From the NCBI RefSeq assembly GCF_052180255.1, contig NZ_CP197466.1, positions 682,001-746,000 of the forward strand: a stretch of DNA of 64,000 nucleotides, in the 5' to 3' direction. The DNA comes from Paenibacillus_AM sp052180255 (lineage in GTDB: Bacteria; Bacillota; Bacilli; Paenibacillales; NBRC-103111). Both the position numbers and the translations under genes were made by a program. Positions 24,445 to 33,740 of the stretch are shown one piece after another (position 1 is the stretch's first letter; each line of letters opens with the position of its first letter). The notes under the pieces were generated by a model. The model searched no databases. It was not told the DNA's origin and worked only from the letters and a program-made list of their open reading frames with translations.

Positions 24445-27102
24445 ATGTCTACTACTATTTTATCTACTAAATTTTTCATTCCAGCACCTCGGCCTAAGGT
24501 TGTCTTACGTCCTCGGTTGGTCGAATTTCTAAATGAGGGGATAGAACGCAAGCTGACTTTAGTTTCTGCTTCTGCTGGCTATGGTAAAACGACACTTGTA
24601 AGCGAATGGCTTACGACTTGTCCACAACCAGCCGCATGGCTGTCACTAGAAGAGGCAGATAACGAACCTCTTCGTTTTCTAACTTACTTCATCGCCTCAT
24701 TGCAAACGATTGAAAAAGATTTTGGGAAAAATCTGTTTCGTATGCTCCAATCCTCTCAGCCACCGCCAACTGAAACCATTATAACGATCTTAATCAATGA
24801 AATCACAGCCCTCTCCTATCCATTCCTGCTTGTACTTGACGATTATCATGTTATTGATGCAATTGAAATTGATAATGCCATATCTATATTTCTTGAGCGT
24901 ATGCCGCCACAAATGCATTTAGTCATAATTACGCGTGAAGAACCGCGTCTACCATTGGCTCGATTACGTGTTAGGAACCAATTGACTGAGGTGCGCGCCA
25001 AAGATTTGCGTTTTTCACCTTCTGAAGTGGGTGAATTTTGTGAAAGGGTGATGGGACTAAAGCTTACATCCGAAAACATCGCATTACTTGAAAATCGCAC
25101 AGAAGGCTGGGTCGCTGGCTTGCAGCTAGCCGCTCTTTCCATGCAGGGGCATAAAGATCCAAATAGCTTTATCCAATCATTTTCTGGTAACCACCATTAC
25201 ATAGTAGACTATTTGATCGATGAAGTGATACACAAACAATCCATACACGTTCAGACCTTTTTGCTTCGCACTTCTATTCTTGATCGTTTATGTGGCTCAC
25301 TTTGTGATGCTGTAATACATAGCGGAGATGGGGAAATCCTCTCGTCTACTTCTGGTCAAGAAATATTAGAAATTCTCGATCGATCCAACCTATTTGTCAT
25401 CCCTTTAGACAATGAGAAGCGTTGGTACCGTTACCACCATCTCTTTGCAGAATTGCTTCGGAATCGCCTCTACCAAGGTGACGTAAAAGTTTCAGATCTA
25501 TACATACGTGCTAGCATATGGTTTGAAGAACATGATCTAGAGATTGAAGCTTTTCACTATGCAGCTACTGCCAAGGATACTAGGCGCGCCGCCAGATTGG
25601 TGGAAGGAAATGGGATGCCTTTGATCTTTCGTGGTGTGGTGGCTCCTGTATTAAAATGGTTGGATTCGTTGCCTCGTGAAGAACTGAATGCAATACCTTC
25701 CATGTGGGTCATGTATGCCTCTGCGCTACTGATGGCAGGCCAATTGAACGGTATTGAACAGAAGCTGCAAGCAGCTGAGAAAGCATTGAACGGAATTGAG
25801 CTGGGCGATCAAACAAAAGATCTGATCGGTCATATTGCCTCTATACGTGCTACGCTATCAGTCAACAGCAACCAGGCTGAAACCATCATTACCGAGTCGC
25901 TTCGTGCTTTGGAATTTCTGCATCCTGACAACCTTCCCATTCGTACTTCTACACTATGGACAATGGGATATGCTTATCAGCTTCAAGGGGATCGTATCTC
26001 TGCTGGTAAAGCGTATGCCGAAGCATTATCCATCAGTCAGAAGATCGGGCATGTCATCATAACCATCACTTCAACACTTGGACTAGGGAACATACAGGAA
26101 TTAGAGAATATGCTGTATATGGCTGCTGAGACGTATAGAGAAGTAGTAAGATTGGCAACAGATCCGCTTCCGCTAGTGGCTTACGAAGCAGAATTGGGTT
26201 TAGGCCGACTTTATTATGAATGGAATGATTTGGATACTGCTTTGCTGTACGCTAGGCAAAGTATTCATCATGCGAAGCAGTTTGAAATGATAGATAGAGT
26301 CATCGTTGGAGAGGTGTTACTAGCAAAAGTAATGCTTGGTAGGGGAGAGATAGGTGGCACCGCCACTATTTTGGAAAAGGCGGAACTTTTGTCACTTCAA
26401 CATAATTTAGTAGATCAGATCCCCAAAATTGCTGCATTGCAGGTAGACTTGTTACTACATCAAGACAATCTACTAGCTGCTGAACAAGTGGCTATGAGAC
26501 ACGAACTTCGCCTCAAACTAGCACAGGTACATCTTATGCAGGGGAACACTTCCACTGCACTTTCAGTACTTGAACCATTAAGAGCTTATGTGGAGGAGAA
26601 GGGACTAAAGGATGAACACCTTCAGGTATTAATCCTACAAGCAGTTGCATTGCACGCACACGGAGAAAAGTCCAAAGCCAAACAACTCGCAATAAAAGCC
26701 CTAAAAGTAGCAGAGTCCGGTGGTTTTATCCGGATATTTGTTGACCTAGGCATTCCAATGCGGAATTTGTTGCATGAGGTAGCCGATCAGGTAAGGATGA
26801 CGGATTATTTAGCAAAGTTACTTGGAGCATTTGATGAAAAGGAGCAAAAACGTGGTATGAACTCGAATCAGCTTCTAACCAATTCTGCCAAGCTGTTGAT
26901 CGAACCACTAAGTGAACGAGAGTTGGAAGTATTGTATCTCATAGCTCAAGGTCATTCAAATGATGAGATCAGCAAGAAACTTTTCATTGCACTGCCTACC
27001 GTAAAAGGGCATAATCGTATCATTTTTGAGAAACTACAAGTAAAACGACGTACTGAGGCTGTAGCGCGTGCACGCGAGCTAGGATTGATAAAAGATCTGT
27101 AA
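24445..27102 (+). CDS. MalT-type (LAL) LuxR-family transcriptional regulator
   Basis: 885 residues from ATG 24445 (GTG 24436 in frame is an alternative; neither has a strong site). Order: STAND/AAA ATPase with Walker A SASAGYGKTT (41-50) and Walker B LLVLDDYH near 135, a winged-helix region (HHLFAELLRNRL near 335), TPR-like helical repeats from about 390 to 800, and a C-terminal LuxR helix-turn-helix (LSERELEVLYLIAQGHSNDE, then TVKGHNRIIFEKLQV). Such proteins oligomerise with ATP and inducer to activate promoters. The target is not evident; neighbours on both sides are oxidoreductases and the next genes are divergent. Confidence 0.92.
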   Translation: MSTTILSTKFFIPAPRPKVVLRPRLVEFLNEGIERKLTLVSASAGYGKTTLVSEWLTTCPQPAAWLSLEEADNEPLRFLTYFIASLQTIEKDFGKNLFRMLQSSQPPPTETIITILINEITALSYPFLLVLDDYHVIDAIEIDNAISIFLERMPPQMHLVIITREEPRLPLARLRVRNQLTEVRAKDLRFSPSEVGEFCERVMGLKLTSENIALLENRTEGWVAGLQLAALSMQGHKDPNSFIQSFSGNHHYIVDYLIDEVIHKQSIHVQTFLLRTSILDRLCGSLCDAVIHSGDGEILSSTSGQEILEILDRSNLFVIPLDNEKRWYRYHHLFAELLRNRLYQGDVKVSDLYIRASIWFEEHDLEIEAFHYAATAKDTRRAARLVEGNGMPLIFRGVVAPVLKWLDSLPREELNAIPSMWVMYASALLMAGQLNGIEQKLQAAEKALNGIELGDQTKDLIGHIASIRATLSVNSNQAETIITESLRALEFLHPDNLPIRTSTLWTMGYAYQLQGDRISAGKAYAEALSISQKIGHVIITITSTLGLGNIQELENMLYMAAETYREVVRLATDPLPLVAYEAELGLGRLYYEWNDLDTALLYARQSIHHAKQFEMIDRVIVGEVLLAKVMLGRGEIGGTATILEKAELLSLQHNLVDQIPKIAALQVDLLLHQDNLLAAEQVAMRHELRLKLAQVHLMQGNTSTALSVLEPLRAYVEEKGLKDEHLQVLILQAVALHAHGEKSKAKQLAIKALKVAESGGFIRIFVDLGIPMRNLLHEVADQVRMTDYLAKLLGAFDEKEQKRGMNSNQLLTNSAKLLIEPLSERELEVLYLIAQGHSNDEISKKLFIALPTVKGHNRIIFEKLQVKRRTEAVARARELGLIKDL

Positions 27103-27184
27103 AACAAAATTTTCATATTTGTCATGAATACTATGTATCATAAGTAGGGAATTTATATAATTGGAATTGATCTCCTTATCTTTC

Positions 27185-27565
27185 TTATTCAAAATAATTG
27201 TTTTCTTGTTTAATTTGATCTATTCGTTTTTTTCCCCATTCATACATCATCTCAACGATAGGTAATAACGTCATCCCAAGTTCAGTCATTGAATATTCGA
27301 CTTTCGGAGGAATTTCTGGAATCACTTCTCTATGAACAATTCCATCTTCTAACAGTTCACGTAATTGGTTTGTTAATATCTTATGCGATATTTTTGGGAA
27401 AAGTCTTTGAAGTTCGCTGAATCGATGTGTCCCTTCGACACCTAAATGCCACAAAATAACAACTTTCCATTTGCCACTAATAATCGATAAGGTGAGTTCT
27501 TTTTCACAATGATAATCCTGATTTAATATTTTCTCTTTAATCTCTTTTCTTAATGTATCTGACAT
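27185..27565 (-). CDS. HxlR-family transcriptional regulator
   Basis: 126 residues from the ATG at 27565, chosen because AAGGAG lies upstream (the frame extends to 27619 without a site). It has the HxlR signature: CEKELTLSIISGKWKVVILWHL with the conserved Cys, RFSELQRLFPKISHKILTNQ, LRELLEDGIVHREV, and VEYSMTELG. These winged-helix dimers sense electrophiles or small effectors, often through that N-terminal Cys. It is divergent from the SDR gene at 27722 with a 156-base gap, so it probably regulates it. Confidence 0.9.
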   Translation of the reverse strand: MSDTLRKEIKEKILNQDYHCEKELTLSIISGKWKVVILWHLGVEGTHRFSELQRLFPKISHKILTNQLRELLEDGIVHREVIPEIPPKVEYSMTELGMTLLPIVEMMYEWGKKRIDQIKQENNYFE

Positions 27566-27721
27566 GGGGGGGTTAACTCCTTTTCTTACAATAGTAACCG
27601 TTTGGTAACCTCCGCGCAAAAAAGTGCGTTCTTCACAATGTAGAAATTTGTCGGTAGAATAAATTTAGCGACAATCAAACTCACCTTAAGTAAATCTATT
27701 TCATCTCAAGGAGTGAAAACC

Positions 27722-28438
27722 ATGCAAACGATCGAAGGTAAAGTGGCGTTAATTACAGGAGCAGGGCGTGGAATTGGACGTGCAACAGCAGTAGCTTTTG
27801 CACGAGAAGGTATCCACGTAGGTCTTGTTGGACGTACGCTTGAAAATTTACAACAAGTAGCAGAGGAACTTAAACAGTATGATGTGAAGGTAGCAATCGC
27901 TGCGGCAAATGTAGCGGATTTAGACTCTATCACTACAGCGGTTGAATCAATTCGTGGCAAGCTTGGTGCAATCGATATTTTAGTAAACAATGCAGGCATT
28001 TCAAAATTCGGCAACTTCATGGACTTAACGCCTGAAGAATGGACAAATATTATCGATGTCAATGTAAAAGGTGTGTACTACACAACACGTGCGGTATTAC
28101 CGGAAATGATAGAGCGCAACACAGGCGACATCATTAATATCTCATCAACAGCTGGTCAAAAAGGGGCACCAATTACAAGTGCCTACTCGGCTTCCAAAGC
28201 TGCAGTTATCGGACTAAGTGAGTCATTAATGCTTGAAGTGCGTAAGCAAAATATTCGTGTTACAACGTTAACGCCAAGTACGGTTGCAACAGATATGGCT
28301 GTTGAACTAAATTTAACAGACGGCAATCCAGAAAAAGTGATGCAAGCAGAAGATTTAGCAGATTTAATGGTTGCACAGCTAAAACTTCATCCACGTGTTG
28401 TATTAAAACATGCTGGACTTTGGTCGACCAACCCTTAA
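27722..28438 (+). CDS. Short-chain dehydrogenase/reductase (FabG-like)
   Basis: 238 residues from ATG 27722, with AAGGAG 8 bases upstream. SDR motifs: TGAGRGIGRATAVAF near residue 13, NNAG near 88, the catalytic Ser in ISSTAGQ, and YSASKAA with the catalytic Tyr and Lys. It uses NAD(P)H and resembles 3-oxoacyl-ACP reductases, but substrate cannot be inferred. It is a monocistronic gene divergent from an HxlR regulator and ended by a repeat-type terminator at 28575. Confidence 0.9.
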   Translation: MQTIEGKVALITGAGRGIGRATAVAFAREGIHVGLVGRTLENLQQVAEELKQYDVKVAIAAANVADLDSITTAVESIRGKLGAIDILVNNAGISKFGNFMDLTPEEWTNIIDVNVKGVYYTTRAVLPEMIERNTGDIINISSTAGQKGAPITSAYSASKAAVIGLSESLMLEVRKQNIRVTTLTPSTVATDMAVELNLTDGNPEKVMQAEDLADLMVAQLKLHPRVVLKHAGLWSTNP

Positions 28439-28471
28439 TAAAAATATTCGAAATATCTGTCCAAACTGTCT

Positions 28472-28575
28472 ACTCAACACATGTGGAGTGTTGTTCACTG
28501 TTGGTGCGGAAGGACAACTAATCGGAGATGTATTGGCGGAAATAGCAAAGAGGGGCGGCGAACCCCTCTTTTTCT
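28472..28575 (+). repeat. Short intergenic repeat with terminator (copy E3)
   Basis: About 104 bases matching 19431-19536: the CAACAC-ATGTGGA-GTGTTG hairpin, GTTGGT at the 10-base spacing, the GGAGATGTATTGGCGGAAAT box and a final AAAGAGGGG/CCCCTCTTTTT terminator. Here it directly follows the SDR gene by 33 bases and would end its transcript. Confidence 0.6.
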
Positions 28576-28594
28576 CTTTGTAATTCTTTTGGAA

Positions 28595-29755
28595 CTAAGC
28601 TTTTTGATCAATTCTACTTTCGTATTTACTTACAACAAGTTTGTTTTTTCTTAGTAAGTCGTTCAGGCTTTTCGTCTGCTGATTGTATGCGTCAAAAGCT
28701 TGAATTTTAACTTGGGTAGCAGGAATATTAATAATTTCTTGATCGATTGTACTTATTTCATTGTTTTGAATTGAATTCTTTTGTTGCAGATTTTTTATTT
28801 GTTCTTCAAGAAACTTTCTTTTAACTTTTTCGGTTTCAATTTTTTCAACTATATATTCTTGAGTAAGTTGTTCTGTTTTAATTTGTTCGTTCCTTACTTT
28901 TTGCTCTTGGGTTGCGTCATAAATAGTTTTTCCCACTTGAGCCACATTAGGTAATACGTCAAAGAAAGAAGGGCTGTTATGTCCGAAGCTCTTAAAGTCG
29001 AGTTCAGGTAACGTTTCTTCTCTTTTTTTCAAATGGTTGGAGCAGAGAATTTTAACTTTATTTTCTTCCTCTAAATAAACTCCAATTAATGGCTTCTGAA
29101 TTTTATTAAAAGCTTCAAAAAAACTATTAAAGTATAAAGGAAACTTTTCTAACGAAGTGACATTGTCATTTTCATTTTTATCCAAAATAGTAATGTAATC
29201 ATCTATGTCATGTTCGTATTTAAGGTATTCGTTAAATTCACTTTCCAATTCTTTCTTTTGATTCAAAATATTGTTCTTTAATGTTCCGGTAGCAGTCTTT
29301 GGTAAATTTCTAATCGCCGCAGATGTTAATTCATCAAGAGCATCAGTAAAAGAATCACCTATTAATTTGGAGGCTTGAAATAGTATACTGGTAGAGATAT
29401 TACGTGTAAGTATTGTATTTAATCTTTTATACAATCTAATCAGTATTGATATTTTTAATATCATCTTATTAGGGTATAAAGTTATAGGATATCCAATTGA
29501 TTGAAACGCAAAAAAGTGATTATCTTTTGTCAAATCAACATAATCAAAGTTGAAGTATCTTCTTTTAATAGGATTATTTAAAATTAAAAGGTTTCTAGGC
29601 GATACTCCATGTTGTAACTCTTTCGAGATAGTTCTTAACAGGTCTAATTTATAGTATTCGTTTCCGAAATTATTAATAAAGTTAGAAAGTTCCCAAGGGT
29701 CGAATACTTCATTAACTGTTCTAGTTAATGTTAATCCATATCTCCCATGCTCCAT
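28595..29755 (-). CDS. Unrecognised coiled-coil protein
   Basis: 386 residues, start ATG 29755 with GGGGG about 10 bases upstream. I do not recognise a family. The N-terminal 130 residues contain a hydrophobic patch (MILKISILIRLYKRLNTIL) but no clear membrane segment. A charged middle (NILNQKKELESEFNEYLKYE) and residues 290-345 (EQKVRNEQIKTEQLTQEYIV, KVKRKFLEEQIKNLQQ) are strongly predicted coiled coil. It is AT-rich compared with neighbours, stands alone and has no obvious partner, suggesting transfer. It could be a phage, plasmid or defence-related protein. Confidence 0.7.
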   Translation of the reverse strand: MEHGRYGLTLTRTVNEVFDPWELSNFINNFGNEYYKLDLLRTISKELQHGVSPRNLLILNNPIKRRYFNFDYVDLTKDNHFFAFQSIGYPITLYPNKMILKISILIRLYKRLNTILTRNISTSILFQASKLIGDSFTDALDELTSAAIRNLPKTATGTLKNNILNQKKELESEFNEYLKYEHDIDDYITILDKNENDNVTSLEKFPLYFNSFFEAFNKIQKPLIGVYLEEENKVKILCSNHLKKREETLPELDFKSFGHNSPSFFDVLPNVAQVGKTIYDATQEQKVRNEQIKTEQLTQEYIVEKIETEKVKRKFLEEQIKNLQQKNSIQNNEISTIDQEIINIPATQVKIQAFDAYNQQTKSLNDLLRKNKLVVSKYESRIDQKA

Positions 29756-30238
29756 AAAAGTTTGCCCCCTTTAAAGCTGTCTTAACTTATTTATACCATT
29801 TTTCTACAAATTTCTCCATAATTAATAATGATAAGAGAAGTTTGTCAACTCTAGTTTATTTGAGCCGCCCCGAAGGGCGGTTATTTATATATAGCTGATA
29901 TTCAAGAAAATTTCAGGCGCGTCAGACGAGCGTAAACTTTCTCTGAGGTCGATGTTCTCGGACGCTAGGCACTCCGTGCCCCTTACATGTCGGTTGCTTA
30001 TAAGTCGAATGTGAGCGTCATGTGAAGGCGGTAGTGTCAATACATCGTGTTGACAAATAATAGGGAACTTTTAAACCATATTTCAAAACAATAGACTTTG
30101 AATTAGCTCATGCTGAGATTGCATGAGCTAGTTTTGTTGGGGTTTAACTCAGTTGGGTTTTTAGCAGCACAATTTAATTTCGACGCTGTTAAAATATTTG
30201 TTAAAATACATATAAAAGGGATTGAGAAAGGAGGATTA
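29756..30238. other. 483-base gap with a terminator hairpin
   Basis: It contains a strong hairpin at 29863-29886 (CCGCCC-CGAA-GGGCGG, then TTATTTAT) oriented plus although no plus-strand gene lies upstream for 1.4 kb, a short GGCAC/GTGCC palindrome near 29968, and an inverted repeat TGTCAA...TTGACA at about 30036. No gene is supported. It may include an unrecognised short RNA. Confidence 0.4.
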
Positions 30239-31543
30239 ATGGTGACGCAGCGCATTCCATGTAAAAGTGAAGGCTGTTCGGCGACTATATTGCCGGCCAC
30301 CTTCGAGAAAACAGGTGGTTATTGTATGCCGTGTCAACAAGCCAGGGAGCGTCAAGAGCGGCAGGAATATATAAAACGGCACCGTAGGGAAATAGATTTA
30401 TATGAAGGGGTTACGAACCCGGTGGAAGTGCTCAAGATCATGCACACTACCCGGAAGTATGATCCTCTAATCCAATACACTCCATTCGAATTGAATAAGG
30501 AGCAGCTATATATTTCCTTATCTGAAATGAATGCGGACAAGATGCAAAACTATGCTGTTAGTCTGTTACGTGCAGGAGACGAAGATACGAGTATTGATAT
30601 TCTTTTATCGCTGATATGTTATAGGAACAAGCCGCTGACTGACTGTATCCACGAGCTTATCCGCAATGGACTGTATTACCCTGGAATTTTATTCAAGGAA
30701 GCTCCGATGGAGATTCGGGAACAATTGCTGAAGCAGGTGGAACAGGATAGCGACAATCGTAATCATTTATTGCTGGCTTTGAGTTGGATTGGAGATGATC
30801 AGGTGGTTCGGCGTTTCCATCAATGGCGTGAGAATAAGCCGCAATGGACACAAGAGCTGCATGTTGCACCTGAACTATACGCATATGAAGCAGGATGGGA
30901 GCTTACTGAAGAAGGGGAGCGCCGGAATTTATTTTATAAGAGCAATTATGCCATTGAAAAAGTGAAGGAATCCAAGAGTTCAGGCAACGGGGTAGATAAA
31001 TCTACAAGTTTTCTGACTAAGAGCCAGCAGGTTTGCCCATGGTGCTGCGGGAGGTTGACCAACCTTTTGGAATTGGAGGTGGGCCACCACTCCATTCAAC
31101 ATTTGTCTCTGGATGGAGAACGATTTAAGGTGCAGACATGTGTAATCTGCGGCTGCTATAGTCCGATTTACATGGAGCTGGATTTTCGTACAGAACCCCA
31201 ATGGAGTGCCTATAATCAAAAACCAGATTATTTGCCAAATATTAATCTTGATGAGAATGGCGATGAGTACTTATCTGTGGGCGAATATTTAAGGATAGCG
31301 ACTGAGCCGCGGAATACATATCATGCCGTTCAGTGGACGCTGGAACCGATGGTTTCACAAATTGGCGGGCACCCGACCTGGATACAGGATGCGGAGTATC
31401 CCACATGTCCCTGCTGCTCCCAAAGCATGCATTTCATCGGCCAGTTGGATTGGTCGGAAGTAGAAGAGTATGGAGAGGGAATTTACTACATGTTCTTATG
31501 TCCCAAAGGCAAGATTACAGCTACGCTATTCCAGCAATCCTAG
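30239..31543 (+). CDS. DUF1963 (YwqG-like) protein with N-terminal zinc-binding motif
   Basis: 434 residues from ATG 30239, with AAAGGAGG 6 bases upstream (the frame is open further upstream without a site). Residues 5-35 hold a CxxxGC...CxxC cluster (CKSEGCSATI, GYCMPCQQ). A helical middle follows. A second CPWC...CVIC zinc ribbon is near 265-305. The C-terminal part QIGGHPTWIQDAEYPTCPCC, then FIGQLDW, is the YwqG/DUF1963 signature. The function is unknown; DUF1963 proteins are often found with SMI1/KNR4 and SUFU-type immunity proteins. No operon partner is seen. Confidence 0.75.
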   Translation: MVTQRIPCKSEGCSATILPATFEKTGGYCMPCQQARERQERQEYIKRHRREIDLYEGVTNPVEVLKIMHTTRKYDPLIQYTPFELNKEQLYISLSEMNADKMQNYAVSLLRAGDEDTSIDILLSLICYRNKPLTDCIHELIRNGLYYPGILFKEAPMEIREQLLKQVEQDSDNRNHLLLALSWIGDDQVVRRFHQWRENKPQWTQELHVAPELYAYEAGWELTEEGERRNLFYKSNYAIEKVKESKSSGNGVDKSTSFLTKSQQVCPWCCGRLTNLLELEVGHHSIQHLSLDGERFKVQTCVICGCYSPIYMELDFRTEPQWSAYNQKPDYLPNINLDENGDEYLSVGEYLRIATEPRNTYHAVQWTLEPMVSQIGGHPTWIQDAEYPTCPCCSQSMHFIGQLDWSEVEEYGEGIYYMFLCPKGKITATLFQQS

Positions 31544-31668
31544 TACCGGAGCAGTTAATATCAATGGGGAATGTAAGCAGGTTTAGATGTAAAGAATGAT
31601 TCGACAAATATCCGCATACCAATCCGATCATCCTGAAGCTTGGGGAAAAAGCTCACTGAAGTGGCCCA

Positions 31669-32715
31669 ATGTTCTTTATATTGTGGAGAACTCGCCCTGT
31701 TGTTCATAAAATGGAGCAAATCTTATTAGGAGTGGTGCAACTAGTGGCGATTACACGACAGGTAAAGATTAGATTAATACTATTTCAAAGGGACTTTTTC
31801 ACAAAGCGGAGAAGAGTTTTCAATACCATCAGTTTAATCATAAGAAATAATCTAAATTATTTACCGGTTAATACGATCTTGGAAATATTGGAATATGACA
31901 TCAAAAAAAATAACATTAACAATTTTACAGTAACAGATGGGTCGGAATTTGTTACTATCCCTAAGACAGGGCCAGTTGCGAGAAGAGAAGGAATACATTT
32001 TCCAATTGATCCGTTAATTTATTTCAACAATAGACAGTTCATCAGTCTTCGATCTGTTAATCGCTTATTTAATGTGGCTTTAATATTAAACATAAAATCC
32101 AAAACGGTAACTATTCGACAACCCGGACGGTTCTTTGTAACCTTAAAGGGCGATGATCTCAGGAGCATTGCCGCTTTATTAAATACTTCTGTTAAGAGGC
32201 TACTTTCCGTTAACAAAAATTTGAATGAACCGATATCATCGGGTATTCGAGTGACCATTCCGAGTTTCTCTTCTAGAGCAGGAACACAAAACTCGAGATC
32301 ACCTAAAAACGTAAAGGTGAAATTTCACATTGAAGCAGGACCGGTTATTAAATTAGGTCAAACCTTAAAAGGTACCCCTTATAAATTTGGAGCAGGACCA
32401 TATAGAAAGACCGGAGTATTTGACTGTTCATCGTATATGCAATATATTTATGGCCGAAATGGAGAACCATTACCGAGAACAAGCAGATCACAAGCTCGAC
32501 GCGGTATATTTCGTAGGCAACGCGATATAGAATCAGGGGATTTAATCTTCTTTAGGAGGGATAGATACTCCGATAATCGGATCGGTCACGTGGGAATGGA
32601 TATTGGCAATGGCAGAATGTTAAATACCTACGAATCGCCGCCAGGCGTAACGATAACAAAGTGGAGAAGTCCCTATTGGTTGAGAAGGTATGTCACCGCC
32701 AGAGAAGTTTTATGA
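31669..32715 (+). CDS. C40 (NlpC/P60) peptidase with N-terminal LysM-like region
   Basis: The frame is 348 residues but the start is uncertain: ATG 31711, or GTG 31744 behind AGGAG, would give about 324-334. No signal peptide is clear. A copper-amine-oxidase-N-like segment (FISLRSVNRLFNVALIL) is followed by a LysM-like stretch (DDLRSIAALLNTSVKRLLSV, residues 160-200). The C40 domain is near 240-345: FDCSSYMQYIYG holds the catalytic Cys, IGHVGMDIGNGRML the His. It probably cleaves D-Glu-meso-Dpm-type stem peptides of peptidoglycan. No secretion signal suggests either a wrong start or loss of the 5' end. Confidence 0.75.
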   Translation: MFFILWRTRPVVHKMEQILLGVVQLVAITRQVKIRLILFQRDFFTKRRRVFNTISLIIRNNLNYLPVNTILEILEYDIKKNNINNFTVTDGSEFVTIPKTGPVARREGIHFPIDPLIYFNNRQFISLRSVNRLFNVALILNIKSKTVTIRQPGRFFVTLKGDDLRSIAALLNTSVKRLLSVNKNLNEPISSGIRVTIPSFSSRAGTQNSRSPKNVKVKFHIEAGPVIKLGQTLKGTPYKFGAGPYRKTGVFDCSSYMQYIYGRNGEPLPRTSRSQARRGIFRRQRDIESGDLIFFRRDRYSDNRIGHVGMDIGNGRMLNTYESPPGVTITKWRSPYWLRRYVTAREVL

Positions 32716-32793
32716 TTGTTAGCGGAAGGCGGCTCGTTAAATAAACGGGGCGTCTTTTAATTTGGATTCGCTCGAAGTGCAAGCAACTTAACA

Positions 32794-33340
32794 TTAATTC
32801 CTTCGCTGTTGTCTCATCCACTTTGTAGCTATCCACTTTTCCCCTTGAACAACCGGGGAACCTCCGTGCAGGGTCAATGGATCGACCTGACCAAGGCTAT
32901 TACTGTATTCGAAATATACCGCCGATCCCATCTGTGGGACAATCGAAAGCCCGATTTTCGGGAATAAGGTTTCACCACCGGAGACCACATCATTAAGATA
33001 GATAACTAACGTGCTCATACGCTGACCACCATTTGCAAGTTGCACCTTACTTCCTGAGGCAGCGGCAAAGTAGTCGAAATGCGGCTTGTATTTTTTCCCT
33101 ATGTCATAGTTTAGAATTTGAATCTCTTCTCCATTTTGGATGGGGCAATTCATGACTTCCGCGATGCGTCGGTCCAGTCTGGTAATCAGCTCATTTTCGT
33201 TGTCGAAACATCCATTTTATTTGCTAAAGCCTCGATGGAATCCGCTTCTTTGGTCGCTTCTTTTTTGACATTGTTCTGACTCTGTTTTGGTTTCCGCAGC
33301 CGCATCCTACGATCACAAGCATGAAAGAGAGAACGAGTTT
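32794..33340 (-). pseudogene. Prolyl 4-hydroxylase (2OG-Fe(II) oxygenase) remnant joined to a lipoprotein signal fragment
   Basis: The intact part (32794-33153, and in frame back to about 33215) is the C-terminal half of a prolyl 4-hydroxylase-type dioxygenase: NELITRLDRRIAEV, HFDYF with the iron ligands His and Asp, GGETLFPKIG, and LHGGSPV with the second His, then the 2-oxoglutarate-binding Lys in GEKWIATKW. The first half is missing; a TAA interrupts the frame. Further upstream on the same strand (about 33250-33340) AKLVLSFMLVIVGCGCGN is a lipoprotein signal with lipobox, which runs into another frame (NVKKEATKEADSIEALANKM). Both parts lack a proper start, so this is a fused relic of two genes. 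Confidence 0.6.
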
Positions 33341-33463
33341 TGCGTTGATCTAATCTATTTTCGGTTCATTTTTTGTGAAATATTTCACATCTATTTTTAA
33401 AAATATAGTTTTTACTAGTGTTTGAGGTTCGGGAAAGTCATCTTTGTACAGAAGGAGTTATTT

Positions 33464-33616
33464 ATGATGAAAAGAATCGTAACACTGAGTACCCGCAAAC
33501 TAATGGATACCGCAAAACACGGCGGATGCGGTGCATGCCAGACATCTTGCCAGTCCGCTTGTAAAACTTCCTGCGGAGTTGCAAACCAGCGCTGTGAAAA
33601 CGTAATGAACAGATAG
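33464..33616 (+). CDS. scfA: SCIFF ranthipeptide precursor
   Basis: 50 residues from ATG 33464 (AAGGAG 6 bases upstream). The core has six cysteines in the SCIFF order, CGACQTSCQSACKTSC then CEN, at positions 22, 25, 29, 33, 37 and 44. The leader MMKRIVTLSTRKLMDTAKH is the conserved SCIFF leader (KxxxTLxTRxLxDTAK). SCIFF precursors are modified by a radical-SAM enzyme that crosslinks Cys to other residues through thioethers. The matching enzyme is the next gene, so the pair is a complete two-gene ranthipeptide module. SCIFF is best known in Clostridia. Confidence 0.9.
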   Translation: MMKRIVTLSTRKLMDTAKHGGCGACQTSCQSACKTSCGVANQRCENVMNR

Positions 33617-33630
33617 GATTCGGAACTTTA

Positions 33631-33666
33631 CCGCCCATTGCTTTGCAGATGGGCGGCTATTTTTAA
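33631..33666 (+). terminator. Intra-operon terminator/attenuator between scfA and scfB
   Basis: CCGCCCAT pairs perfectly with ATGGGCGG around a 10-base loop and TATTTTTA follows. It would reduce transcript reaching the maturase, giving more precursor than enzyme. Confidence 0.75.
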
Positions 33667-33740
33667 GAAGTGGATGCCACCTTTAAAGGACGGCAAAGCC
33701 ACATTTCCACTTGTGGGCAAAAGGAGCTTGATTAGCAAGT

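Noticed and set aside
29863..29886. Terminator for the coiled-coil gene
   Set aside because: It lies upstream of that minus-strand gene and its T tract is on the plus strand, so it cannot end that transcript.
30000..30060. tRNA or riboswitch in the 29.8-30.2 kb gap
   Set aside because: Short GGCAC/GTGCC and TGTCAA/TTGACA palindromes occur, but no cloverleaf or known riboswitch core could be drawn.
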